Positions 8,928 through 19,507 of a stretch of 64,000 nucleotides of DNA are shown here, piece by piece. The notes below the pieces were generated by a model. The model did no database searches. It was given only the letters and a program-made list of their open reading frames with translations, and was not told the origin of the DNA. The stretch's first letter is position 1; each line of letters starts with the position of its first letter. Source of the stretch: Conexibacter arvalis. Its GTDB lineage: Bacteria > Actinomycetota > Thermoleophilia > Solirubrobacterales > Solirubrobacteraceae. The translations under genes were made by a program, and so were the position numbers. The stretch spans positions 1,404,182 through 1,468,181 of the forward strand of contig NZ_JACHNU010000001.1 in NCBI RefSeq assembly GCF_014199525.1, written 5' to 3'.

Positions 8928-9527
8928 ATGCGCCTGGGGCGGTCCGCCGCGGGCGCGTCGCCGGTCGACTGGCTCGTCGTCGGGCTGGGCAACCCCGGCT
9001 CGCAGTACGCCGCGACGCGCCACAACATCGGCTTCGAGGTCGCGAACCTGCTCGCGCAGCGCTGGCAGCTGCCGCGCGCGAAGAGAAAGTTCGCCGGCCT
9101 CGTCACCGACGGCCGGATCGGGGCGGGCGGAGGCGTCTCGCCGCGCGTCGCCGTCATCCTGCCGCAGACCTACATGAACGAGTCGGGCCGCTCCGTCGGC
9201 CCGGCCCGCGGCGCCTACAAGGTGCCGCTGGAGAGAGTGCTCGTGCTGCACGACGAGATCGATCTGCCGTTCGGCGACATCCGCGCCCGCGTCGGCGGCG
9301 GCCTCGCCGGCCACAACGGCCTCAAGTCGCTCAAGCGCGAGCTGGGCAGCGCTGACTTCGGACGCGTCCGGATCGGCGTCGACCGGCCCGACAGCACCGA
9401 TCCCGACCGCGTCGCCGCCTACGTGCTCGGCAGATTCCGCGAGCCGAAGGCCGACGTCGAGTCGCTGATCGAACGCTCCGCCGACGTCGCCGAGCGGATC
9501 GTGCTCGGCGAGACCGAGCTGGGATAG
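8928..9527 (+). CDS. pth: Peptidyl-tRNA hydrolase
   Basis: 199 residues. Releases tRNA from peptidyl-tRNA that drops off ribosomes. Seen: WLVVGLGNPGSQYAATRHNIGF with catalytic His at about residue 32, PQTYMNESG, VLHDEIDLPFG with the supporting Asp, and GGLAGHNGLKS. Length is normal for the family. Follows rplY at 6 nt, so the two are probably cotranscribed and translated together. Confidence 0.97.
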   Translation: MRLGRSAAGASPVDWLVVGLGNPGSQYAATRHNIGFEVANLLAQRWQLPRAKRKFAGLVTDGRIGAGGGVSPRVAVILPQTYMNESGRSVGPARGAYKVPLERVLVLHDEIDLPFGDIRARVGGGLAGHNGLKSLKRELGSADFGRVRIGVDRPDSTDPDRVAAYVLGRFREPKADVESLIERSADVAERIVLGETELG

Positions 9528-9662
9528 CGGCGGCGCGCCCTCCGCAGGCCCCGCGCCGGCGGGGGCCGCGGTCCGGTTGCTTAGCCCCGGATGAGAATCA
9601 CGCCCTAGACTTAGCGCAAGGCGCCGGCCGCTCCTCGCGGTCGCTGCGCCTGTCCTCGTTCA

Positions 9663-12600
9663 ATGCTGAAGCCACTCCTCGCATACGCCGCCGACGACCC
9701 TGCGGCGACCGCGCTCGGGCGCGACGGCGGTCGCGCCTTCGTCTCGCAGTCGCTGCGCCCGTACGTCGTCGCGGCGCTCGCCGAGCAGGACGCCGCCCGC
9801 CCGCTGCTCGTCGTCGCGGGTGACGACCGCCAGGCGCGCGACCTCGCCGCCGACCTGCGCACGTGGCTCCATCCCCGCCCGGTCCGCATCTATCCCTCCC
9901 GCGGCGTCGCCTACGAGTCCCACCTCGCGCCGCCGCCGCACCTCGTCGGCCTCCGCGTCGCGGCGCTCGACGCGCTCGTCGGCGAGCGGCCGGCCGACGC
10001 GGCGGCGCCGGTCGTCGTCGTCTCCGCGGTCGCGCTGTCGGAGAAGGTCCCCGACCCGGCGCTGCGCCCGCACGGCTTCACGCTGACCGTCGGCGAGCTG
10101 CTCGACCTCGACGAGACCGCCGAGGATCTCGTCGCGGCCGGCTACGAGCGCGTCGACCAGGTCGAGGACCGCGGCCAGTTCGCGATCCGCGGCGGCCTGC
10201 TCGACCTCTACCCGGCGACCGAGGACCGCGCGGTCCGCGTCGACCTGTTCGGCGACGAGATCGAGTCGCTGCGGTGGTTCTCGACCTTCACGCAGCGCTC
10301 GCTCGGCGACGCCGAGACGGTCGAGGTCGCGCCGGCCGCCGAGCTCGCCGCCGAGCATCGCGAGCTGGCCGAGATCGCCGCGCTCGAGGACCCGGACGCC
10401 CGCCCCGACGTCGCCGAGCTGCTGCCGGTCAAGGACTTCCACGCGATGCTCGAGCTGGTCCCCGACGCGGCCGTGCTGATCGCCGCCGAGGAGGAGATCG
10501 CGCCGGCGCTGAAGGACCACTGGCAGGACGTCTGCACCGCCTTCCACGCCGACGACGCGCACGACCTCTACGTCGCGCCGGAGGCGGTCGAGGCGGCGCT
10601 CGGCGAGCGCGCGAGAATCCACCTCTCCTCGATCGACTCCGGCCAGTCGCTCGCGTTCCGCGGACAGACCGCCGACGTCGCCGCGCGCGGCGTCAAGGAG
10701 GCCGAGCCGGAGCTGGAGAAGCTCGTCCGCTCCGGCTACCGCACGGTCGTCGCGTTCGGCCGCAGAGGGGAGGGCGAGCGCGCCGCCTACAACCTCGGCC
10801 GCATGAAGGTCCGCTGGGTCGACGGCGATGCCCCGCGCGGCGCCGACCTCGCGTTCGTCGAGGCGCGGCTGCGCGACGGCTTCGTCGCCCCCGGCTTCAG
10901 ACTGGCGGTGCTGCCCGAGCACCGGCTGTTCCACCGCCGCCCGGCCCGCACCGCCGGCCGCGGCGCCGCCGGCACGCGCCGCGGCGCGCTGCGCTCCTTC
11001 ACCGACCTGCGCACCGGCGACATCGTCGTCCACGAGGACCACGGCCTCGCCCGCTTCGCCGGCTTCGACACCAAGACGGTCGCCGGCGTCACGCGCGACT
11101 ACCTCGAGCTCGAGTACGCCGGCAGCGACAAGGTCTTCATGCCGGTCGACCAGTTCGCGAAGATCTCGCGCTACGTCGGCGCCGGCGGCGACCACCCGCC
11201 GCTCTCGAAGCTCGGCGGCAGACGCTGGGACACGCTCAAGGCGCGGGCACGCAGGGCGGCGCAGGAGATGGCCGGCGAGCTGCTCAACCTCTACGCCGAG
11301 CGCAAGCGCCGCGAGGGCCACGCCTTCCCGCCCGACAGCGACTGGATGCGCGAGTTCGAGGACGCCTGGCCCTACCGCGAGACACCCGACCAGCGCGAGG
11401 CGATCGACCAGGTCAAGGCCGACATGGAGACGGCCCGCCCGATGGACCGCCTGATCTGCGGCGACGTCGGCTACGGCAAGACGGAGGTGGCGCTGCGGGC
11501 CGCCTTCAAGGCCGCCAACGACGGCAGACAGGTGATGGTCCTTGTCCCCACGACGATCCTCGCCCAACAGCACTACGGCACCTTCTCGGAGCGGTTGAAG
11601 GACTACCCGTTCACGATCGAGCACGTCTCGCGCTTCCGCCCGGTGGCGGAGCAGAGAGCGGCGATCAACGCCTTCGTCGAGGGCAGGGTCGACATCCTCG
11701 TCGGCACCCACCGGCTGCTGTCGCGCGACGTGCGCCCGAAGGACCTCGGCCTGCTGATCGTCGACGAGGAGCAGCGCTTCGGCGTCAAGCAGAAGGAGCT
11801 GCTGCGCCAGCTGAAGCTGAAGGTCGACGTGATAGCGATGTCGGCGACCCCGATCCCGCGCACGCTGCAGATGTCGATCGCCGGCATCCGCGACATCTCG
11901 GTGATCGAGACGCCGCCGGAGGGGCGGCGGCCGGTCAAGACCTACGTCGGCGAGTACGACGAGCAGCTCGTGAAGGCGGCGATCGAGCGCGAGCGAACGC
12001 GCGGCGGCCAGGCGTTCTTCCTCCACAATCGCGTCGAGTCGATCGACGAGACGGCCGAGCGTCTGCGCGGCCTCTGCCCGGAGGCGACCTTCGAGGTCGC
12101 CCACGGCCAGCTCGACGAGAGGGAGCTGGAGAAGCGGATGCTGCGCTTCCTGCGCGGCGAGGCCGACGTGCTCGTCGCCACCTCGATCATCGAGTCCGGG
12201 ATCGACATCCCGCAGGCGAACACGTTGATCGTCGAGCGCGCCGACATGTTCGGCCTCTCGCAGCTCTACCAGATCCGCGGCCGCGTCGGCCGCTCGCGCG
12301 AGCGCGCCTACGCCTACCTGCTCTACCCCTCCGCCGCCTCGCTGACCGCCGACGCGGCGCAGCGGCTGTCGGCGCTGTCGGACTACACCGAGCTCGGCGC
12401 CGGCTTCAAGGTCGCGATGCGCGACCTCGAGATCCGCGGCGCCGGCAACCTGCTCGGCGACGAGCAGTCCGGCCACGTCGCCGCGCTCGGCTTCGAGCTG
12501 TACATGCAGATGCTCGACGAGGCCGTCGCGGAGCTCGACGGCGACGGCCGCCGCGAGGAGGCGCCGGAGCCGGTCCGGCTCGACGTCAACGTCGACGCCT

Positions 12601-13010
12601 ACGTGCCGGCCGACTACATCCCCTACGAGCAGGCGAAGATCGACGTCCACCGCCGGATCGCGGGCGCGCGCGAGGTCGCCGAGCTGCACGAGCTCAAGTC
12701 CGAGCTGGCCGACCGCTTCGGCGAGCCGCCCGAGCCGCTGCACAACCTGCTGCTGCTGCAGCAGGCCCGCATCAAGCTCGGCGAGGCTGGCGCTCGCGCG
12801 GTGAGCTTCCGAGCCGGTAGGCTCGCCGTCACGCCGATCGAGCTCGACTCGCGCAGGGCGAAGCGGATGCGCGAGGAGATCCCGGAGGCGTTGTACGAAT
12901 CGGGGAAGTCGCAGTTGTCTGTGCGCGTGCCGGACGATCCGGCCGCGCGTTTTCCGGCGGTCGTGCGCGCTGCCGACGTGCTGCTCGCGGTCACTCGCGA
13001 GGCAGCCTGA
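9663..13010 (+). CDS. mfd: Transcription-repair coupling factor Mfd
   Basis: 1115 residues. Removes RNA polymerase stalled at DNA lesions and recruits UvrA. Domains in order: UvrB-like N-terminal module (1-330), RNA-polymerase-interacting CarD-like domain from about residue 445 (FTDLRTGDIVVHEDHGLARF), RecG-like helicase with Walker A GDVGYGKT near residue 600 and DEEQ near 700, TRG motif region, and the C-terminal UvrA-masking domain from about 970. The start has no strong ribosome site; ATG at 9663 fits family alignment. It follows pth by 135 nt. Helicase motifs are intact. Confidence 0.98.
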   Translation: MLKPLLAYAADDPAATALGRDGGRAFVSQSLRPYVVAALAEQDAARPLLVVAGDDRQARDLAADLRTWLHPRPVRIYPSRGVAYESHLAPPPHLVGLRVAALDALVGERPADAAAPVVVVSAVALSEKVPDPALRPHGFTLTVGELLDLDETAEDLVAAGYERVDQVEDRGQFAIRGGLLDLYPATEDRAVRVDLFGDEIESLRWFSTFTQRSLGDAETVEVAPAAELAAEHRELAEIAALEDPDARPDVAELLPVKDFHAMLELVPDAAVLIAAEEEIAPALKDHWQDVCTAFHADDAHDLYVAPEAVEAALGERARIHLSSIDSGQSLAFRGQTADVAARGVKEAEPELEKLVRSGYRTVVAFGRRGEGERAAYNLGRMKVRWVDGDAPRGADLAFVEARLRDGFVAPGFRLAVLPEHRLFHRRPARTAGRGAAGTRRGALRSFTDLRTGDIVVHEDHGLARFAGFDTKTVAGVTRDYLELEYAGSDKVFMPVDQFAKISRYVGAGGDHPPLSKLGGRRWDTLKARARRAAQEMAGELLNLYAERKRREGHAFPPDSDWMREFEDAWPYRETPDQREAIDQVKADMETARPMDRLICGDVGYGKTEVALRAAFKAANDGRQVMVLVPTTILAQQHYGTFSERLKDYPFTIEHVSRFRPVAEQRAAINAFVEGRVDILVGTHRLLSRDVRPKDLGLLIVDEEQRFGVKQKELLRQLKLKVDVIAMSATPIPRTLQMSIAGIRDISVIETPPEGRRPVKTYVGEYDEQLVKAAIERERTRGGQAFFLHNRVESIDETAERLRGLCPEATFEVAHGQLDERELEKRMLRFLRGEADVLVATSIIESGIDIPQANTLIVERADMFGLSQLYQIRGRVGRSRERAYAYLLYPSAASLTADAAQRLSALSDYTELGAGFKVAMRDLEIRGAGNLLGDEQSGHVAALGFELYMQMLDEAVAELDGDGRREEAPEPVRLDVNVDAYVPADYIPYEQAKIDVHRRIAGAREVAELHELKSELADRFGEPPEPLHNLLLLQQARIKLGEAGARAVSFRAGRLAVTPIELDSRRAKRMREEIPEALYESGKSQLSVRVPDDPAARFPAVVRAADVLLAVTREAA

Positions 13011-13090
13011 ATGGCACGTCAGCGGGCAATCACTAAAGATCGTCTAATAATCGGTTGAACTGACGCAACGAGCAAGGAGAGTCCTGTACA

Positions 13091-14254
13091 GTGCTCACGC
13101 CCGTGACCAAGACAGTGCGCATCTTCCTGGCGCTCAGCGCCTTTTTCATGCTCTCGTTCACCGTCGCCGCCTGCGGCGGTGACGACGACAGCAACGACAT
13201 TCCCAGCAACGCCGTCGCTTCAGTCGACGGCACGCCCGTCACCAAGGCTGAATACGAGCGCTGGGTCGGCATCATGGCCAGAAGCAACGGTGCGCCGGTC
13301 GTCCCGGATCCGCCCTCCTACGCGAGATGCGTCGCCGGCATCCAGGAGCAGGCGAGAAGAGTCAGAGGACAGAGAGTCCCGAGCGACTCGGCCGCCAGAG
13401 CGCAGTGCAGACAGCTCGACGAGCAGGTCAGAAACCAGGTCATGGCGACGCTGATCCAGGCGATCTGGTTCGAGGACGAGGCCGAGGAGCTCGGCATCAG
13501 AGTCACCGACGCCGAGGTTCAGAGAAGACTCGACGAGGCCAAGAGAGCGCAGTTCCCGAGAAGAGGGGACTACGAGAGATTCCTCAGAAGCAGCGGCATG
13601 ACGGAGGAGGACCTGCTGTTCCAGATGCGCCTCCAGGAGCTGCCGGCGAGAATCACCGAGAAGATCCAGAGAGAGGCCGGCGACGTCACGCAGGCCGACA
13701 TCACCGAGTACTACAACAGAAACAGAGAGCAGTTCGCCGTTCCGGAGCGCCGTGACCTCGAGATCGTCCTGACGAGAACCGAGGCGCAGGCCGAGGAGGC
13801 CAAGAGAGCGATCGAGGGCGGCATGAGATGGGCCGAGGCGGCGAGAAGATTCTCGACCGACGCGCTCTCCAGAGGCAACGGCGGCAGACTGCTCGGCGTC
13901 GCCAGAGGCCAGCAGGACAGAGCGCTCGACACGGCCGCCTTCAACGCCAGAGTCGACACGATCGTCGGTCCGGTGAGAGGTCAGTTCGGCTGGTACATCG
14001 TGCGCGTGACGAGAGTGACGCCCGCGAGACAGAACTCGCTGGAGGACTCCAGAGAGGCGATCAGAGCGCAGCTCGAGCAGACCAAGGGCCAGGCCGAGCT
14101 GACGAGATTCGGCAGAGAGTTCCAGGAGCGGTGGTCGGAGAAGACCAACTGCCGCACCGGCTACGTGATCCCGCAGATCTGCGGCAACGCTCCGAGACCG
14201 AGAACCACCTCGACGGCCGGCGGCGAAGTCGTCCCGTCGAGAGAAGACAGATAG
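13091..14254 (+). CDS. PpiC/SurA-like peptidyl-prolyl isomerase lipoprotein
   Basis: 387 residues. Lipoprotein signal with lipobox TVAAC (Cys at about residue 28), so it is anchored outside the membrane. A SurA-like helical chaperone region (about 40-190) precedes a parvulin-type PpiC domain (about 205-310, ending GPVRGQFGWYIVRV). It probably assists folding of exported proteins. The GTG start at 13091 lies 10 nt after AAGGAGA; a second GTG at 13103 is possible. By hand count about 42 of roughly 50 Arg codons are AGA, far from its neighbours mfd and mazG. Sits between mfd and mazG in an order I recall from related actinobacteria. Confidence 0.9.
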   Translation: MLTPVTKTVRIFLALSAFFMLSFTVAACGGDDDSNDIPSNAVASVDGTPVTKAEYERWVGIMARSNGAPVVPDPPSYARCVAGIQEQARRVRGQRVPSDSAARAQCRQLDEQVRNQVMATLIQAIWFEDEAEELGIRVTDAEVQRRLDEAKRAQFPRRGDYERFLRSSGMTEEDLLFQMRLQELPARITEKIQREAGDVTQADITEYYNRNREQFAVPERRDLEIVLTRTEAQAEEAKRAIEGGMRWAEAARRFSTDALSRGNGGRLLGVARGQQDRALDTAAFNARVDTIVGPVRGQFGWYIVRVTRVTPARQNSLEDSREAIRAQLEQTKGQAELTRFGREFQERWSEKTNCRTGYVIPQICGNAPRPRTTSTAGGEVVPSREDR

Positions 14255-14300
14255 CCCTCGCGGCGACGGCGCGGCAGGCCGCTGGGTAGTCTGCCGCGTC

Positions 14301-16426
<2,126 letters not shown>

Positions 16427-16442
16427 CCGAGCGCATCGCCGT

Positions 16443-16467
16443 GCGGCGGCGCATCGCGCGCCGCCGC
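16443..16467. terminator. Hairpin downstream of eno
   Basis: A 10-bp inverted repeat (GCGGCGGCGC and GCGCCGCCGC, 5-nt loop) begins 16 nt after the enolase stop. No T-run follows. It may only attenuate transcription into the FtsB-like gene. Confidence 0.45.
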
Positions 16468-16544
16468 GTCGGCGCTCGGACGGGCGGCCCGTTGCATCGT
16501 CCAGGCGCGGGAGGAGATCGCGGGAGGCGGGCGAAGGGTGGGGG

Positions 16545-16913
16545 ATGCCGCCCGCCGTGCCGCCCCGCCGAGACCGTCGCCGCGCCGAGCCGCGCCCGCC
16601 CGCCCAGACCGCGATCGGCGCCGCCGCGATGCGCGTCCGCTGGGACCGCGTCGGGCGGGTCGCGCTCCTGCTGTTGCTCGTGGCGGTGGTGGCGCTGTAC
16701 GTGCAGCCGGCGCGCTCGTACGTGTCGACCTGGCGCGACTCCAACGCCAAGCAGGCGGAGCTGGAGCGGCTCGAGCGCGAGCACGAGGCGCTCGTCGAGC
16801 GCACGCGCGAGCTGAAGGACCCCCGCACCGTCGAGACCGAGGCGCGGCGCCTCGGGATGGTGAGGCCGGGCGAGCGGCCGTACGTCGTCAGCGGCCTGCC
16901 CGACGACGAGTGA
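16545..16913 (+). CDS. FtsB/DivIC-like septum formation initiator
   Basis: 122 residues from ATG 16545; an alternative ATG at 16629 would give 94. One transmembrane helix (VGRVALLLLLVAVVALYV) is followed by a coiled coil (AKQAELERLEREHEALVERTRELKD) and the motif PRTVETEARRLGMVRPGERPYVV typical of the DivIC/FtsB family. Such proteins link FtsL and FtsQ in the divisome. Its place just after eno matches the usual actinobacterial order. The N-terminal 28 residues are basic and proline-rich and may be a cytoplasmic extension or a misread start. Confidence 0.88.
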   Translation: MPPAVPPRRDRRRAEPRPPAQTAIGAAAMRVRWDRVGRVALLLLLVAVVALYVQPARSYVSTWRDSNAKQAELERLEREHEALVERTRELKDPRTVETEARRLGMVRPGERPYVVSGLPDDE

Positions 16914-16979
16914 GCGTCCGGCGCGCCGGCGTCTGAGACCGCCGGTCGCCGACGCGGCGGCGCGGGTACCCTGGAGCCG

Positions 16980-17339
16980 ATGGAGACCGACACCGCTCTG
17001 CAGCTGTGGGACGAGGGCCAGCGCCGGCTGCGCGCGGCCGACCCCGCGGAGCGCGCGAAGCTCGAGCGGGTGACCGACGCGGTCGTCGACGAGCTGCGCC
17101 GGCGCCTCGGCGGGGCCTTCACGACCGACGAGCTGGCGGCGCTCTACAGCGCCGGCAGCGACTGGGTGCTCGACGTCGCGATGCGCACCGTCCCGCACGA
17201 CCCCGACGCGTGGGATGCGCAGACGGTCGGCGGAGCCGCCTTCTCGCGCTACGTGCGCGAGGCGGTCGACTGGTCCGGCGGCCGGCGCCGCACGCGCGAG
17301 GAGCTCGACGAGCAGGCTGAGCCGCTCGACCGTGGATGA
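16980..17339 (+). CDS. Conserved hypothetical protein near ftsB
   Basis: 119 residues, acidic and largely helical, no membrane segment. It opens METDTALQLWDEGQRRLRAADPAERAKLERVTDAVVDELRRRLGG and has a central FTTDELAALYSAGSDWVLDVA block. I do not recognise a named family. Codon pattern and spacing (66 nt after the FtsB-like gene) support a real gene, ended by a hairpin directly after its stop. Confidence 0.7.
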   Translation: METDTALQLWDEGQRRLRAADPAERAKLERVTDAVVDELRRRLGGAFTTDELAALYSAGSDWVLDVAMRTVPHDPDAWDAQTVGGAAFSRYVREAVDWSGGRRRTREELDEQAEPLDRG

Positions 17340-17345
17340 GGGTTG

Positions 17346-17367
17346 GCGGGGCTCCCCAGAGCCCCGC
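17346..17367. terminator. Hairpin between convergent genes
   Basis: A perfect 9-bp stem (GCGGGGCTC and GAGCCCCGC) with a CCCA loop begins 6 nt after the stop of the upstream gene and 11 nt before the end of the convergent one. Confidence 0.6.
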
Positions 17368-17377
17368 GCGCCCTGTG

Positions 17378-17962
17378 CTACTCGTCGTCGTCTTCGCCGA
17401 CGCGGCGGATCACGATCTGATCTTCCTCGATCGTGATCTCGATCGGGCGGTGACCCGCCCAGTGCTCGGCGTAGACCGGATCGTCCTGGACGGCGGGATC
17501 GAGCCACAGACCGTAGCCCTCCTCGCCGTGGTCGAACGTTCCCTCGAGCGGGCCCGTGTGCGCCTTGCGGCGCCCACGCCCGCCACGGCGACCGCGGCGA
17601 CGCGACGGCTTCTCGCCGTCCTCGTCGTCGGACGCCTGCTGCTTCCGGGCCTTGGCCTTTGCGGCCTCTTCCTTGGCCTTCGCCTCGGCGGCTTCCGCCT
17701 CGGCCTTGGCCTTGGCGGCCTGCGCGGCTTCGAGTTCAGCGGCGATCAGCGCGTCGTCCTCCGCGCGGAGATCGATCTCGTCGTCGAAATCGGCACCCGC
17801 TTCGGTGTCGACCTCGTCGGCGACGAGTTCGTTCTCCTTCTTGAAGGAGGCGATCTGCTGCGTCGTGACTTCGAGCTGGTGCGCGATCCACGCATCAGTG
17901 CGGCCCTGACGGACCCACTGGCGGATCTGATTGAGCTGGGGACGAAGTGAACGTCGTGCCAT
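17378..17962 (-). CDS. HTH-like protein with charged coiled coil and RGR-rich segment
   Basis: 194 residues. The first 45 (SLRPQLNQIRQWVRQGRTDAWIAHQLEVTTQQIASFKKEN) form a homeodomain-like helix-turn-helix. A long Ala/Lys/Glu coiled coil follows (about 70-110), then a basic RRRGRRGGRGRRK patch and a conserved C-terminal beta domain (GPLEGTFDHGEEGYGLWLDPAVQDDPVYAEHW...IEITIEEDQIVIRRV). Nucleic-acid binding is inferred from the basic patch and HTH; the family is not named to my knowledge. Divergent from csrA across about 190 nt. Confidence 0.75.
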   Translation of the reverse strand: MARRSLRPQLNQIRQWVRQGRTDAWIAHQLEVTTQQIASFKKENELVADEVDTEAGADFDDEIDLRAEDDALIAAELEAAQAAKAKAEAEAAEAKAKEEAAKAKARKQQASDDEDGEKPSRRRGRRGGRGRRKAHTGPLEGTFDHGEEGYGLWLDPAVQDDPVYAEHWAGHRPIEITIEEDQIVIRRVGEDDDE

Positions 17963-18148
17963 CGCGCGCGGACACTAGCGGAAAGTGCGTTGCGGACGAC
18001 CCGCCCCGAGGCAGAAGGAAAGCGGGAGGAAATGTCAAGAGCGCTGCATCTGCTCGTTATGCTTGGTTCCTGAGCGACCGGTTGTCACGTTTGACTCGCC
18101 CTCCCCGGTCGCGTCCGGCCACCATGCAGCAGGGAGGCAGAGAGCGCA

Positions 18149-18388
18149 ATGCTGGTCCTTACGCGCAAGTCCAACCAGAGCATCATGATCGGCGACGACA
18201 TAGAGGTGTCGGTGCTGGCGATCATGGGAGAGAAGGTCCGGATCGGAATCCAGGCGCCGCGTGACGTCCCGGTCTTCCGCAGGGAGGTCTACCTCGAGAT
18301 CCAGCAGGAGAACCTGGCGGCGGGCGAGGGCGCCAAGGCCGAGGTCGACGCTGCATTGAGGAAGCTGGGAGACGGCGACGACTCCTGA
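18149..18388 (+). CDS. csrA: Carbon storage regulator CsrA
   Basis: 79 residues. An RNA-binding dimer that blocks translation at GGA-containing leaders. Starts [37 protein letters not shown], the complete CsrA core, followed by [14 protein letters not shown]. The C-terminal tail is longer than in Escherichia coli. AGGGAGG lies 10-12 nt before ATG and itself contains GGA, so autorepression is possible. No flagellar genes are in the window, although csrA often sits beside them in other phyla. Confidence 0.95.
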   Translation: MLVLTRKSNQSIMIGDDIEVSVLAIMGEKVRIGIQAPRDVPVFRREVYLEIQQENLAAGEGAKAEVDAALRKLGDGDDS

Positions 18389-18457
18389 GCTGCGGCACCG
18401 CGCGGGCGGGTCAGCACTGCCTGCGGTGACGGTGACGGGCGGGCGGCCGCGAAGCGG

Positions 18458-18697
18458 TCAGCCCATCACCAGGTACAGCGTCTCGAACATCGCGATCGTG
18501 ACGACGACGGCCGTCGCGATCAGCGTGAGCACGAGCAGCACGTAGCGGATCGAGCCGCGCTTGTGGATCTTCTCCAGTTCCCGCTGGCGGGTGCGGTGGG
18601 CGGCCTTGGAGGCGAGGCGCTCCCGGCGCGAGCGGTCGAGCGCCGCCTCCTCGTAGAAGGCCTGCTCGAACTGGGCGAGGCTTTGACGCACTTTCAT
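18458..18697 (-). CDS. Small tail-anchored membrane protein
   Basis: 79 residues. A charged N-terminal helix (SLAQFEQAFYEEAALDRSRRERLASKAAHRTRQRELEKIHKRG) is followed by one C-terminal transmembrane helix (YVLLVLTLIATAVVVTIAMFETLYLVMG). This layout suggests a small cytoplasmic domain held to the membrane. No family recognised; codon pattern supports expression. Confidence 0.7.
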   Translation of the reverse strand: MKVRQSLAQFEQAFYEEAALDRSRRERLASKAAHRTRQRELEKIHKRGSIRYVLLVLTLIATAVVVTIAMFETLYLVMG

Positions 18698-18844
18698 GAA
18701 GGGCAGAAGCCTAGCATTCGCTCTGACGCCGACGGCTCCGATCGGCAGGATCTCGGCGGCCCGCGTCGACGGTCCCGCATGATGCGCCGAAGGGGCTGCC
18801 GGCGCGCCCGCTTGCGAGCGCCGGCGTGCCGACTGCGGCGCCGC

Positions 18845-19372
18845 TCAGCAGGCGCCCCAGAGGCCGCGCCCGGCGGCGCGGGCGTCGGCCTGCAGCCGCG
18901 CGAGCTCCGTCGCGTGGCTCGTGTTCGGGCTGATCTTCAGCGTGCGCGCGGCGCCGGCCGCGACGAGCCGGGCGTTGACCGACTGCGCCTGCCCGTCGCG
19001 GTAGACGTAGGCGAGCAGCCGGCCGTACCGGTCGCGCAGCTCGCGATCGAAGCGCAGGACGACCTGCGAGGCGCCGGCGAGCAGACGGGCGTTGAGCTGG
19101 TGGGCGGCCTTGCCGAAGCACTCGACCGGCGCATTCGGCTTGACCGTCTCCGGCGTGTCGACGCCGATGTAGCGGACGCGCTCGTCGCGGCCGTCGAGAT
19201 CGACCGCGATCGTGTCGCCGTCGACGACGCGCGCGACCCGCGCGACGGCGCTGCCGCCCGGTCTGAGGTCGCTGTCGCCGCCGCCGAGCCAGCCGGGGAG
19301 CGCGACGTCGCCGAACACGAGCGCGGCGGCGAGCAGGAGGGCGATCCAGGGGAGGGCGCGGGGCCAGGTCAC
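18845..19372 (-). CDS. Staphylococcal-nuclease-fold thermonuclease, membrane-anchored or secreted
   Basis: 175 residues. N-terminal hydrophobic segment (ALPWIALLLAAALVFGDVALP) acts as signal or anchor. The SNase domain (about 45-175) has VVDGDTIAVDLDG, VRYIGVDTPET with the catalytic Arg, Asp and Glu, CFGKAA, and RDRYGRLLAYVY with the second catalytic Arg. It should cleave DNA or RNA outside the cell in a calcium-dependent way. Two Cys could pair. Good match in length and motifs. Confidence 0.92.
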   Translation of the reverse strand: MTWPRALPWIALLLAAALVFGDVALPGWLGGGDSDLRPGGSAVARVARVVDGDTIAVDLDGRDERVRYIGVDTPETVKPNAPVECFGKAAHQLNARLLAGASQVVLRFDRELRDRYGRLLAYVYRDGQAQSVNARLVAAGAARTLKISPNTSHATELARLQADARAAGRGLWGAC

Positions 19373-19507
19373 GGCGCCCGAGCCTAATGGGCGTCAGGCG
19401 GCCGGAGCGCGACGGCGGCGATCGCGTGCGCGGATCGCCGCGAAGTCGCGCGCAACCCGGCGCACGGCTCCGCGCTTGGGGAACCGGGCGCCGGGGAACG
19501 GCGGTAC

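Noticed and set aside
9660-12743. Very long open frame antisense to mfd (about 1000 codons)
   Set aside because: Produced by high GC in third positions; composition is leucine/arginine/aspartate-rich without motifs, while the plus strand encodes a complete Mfd.
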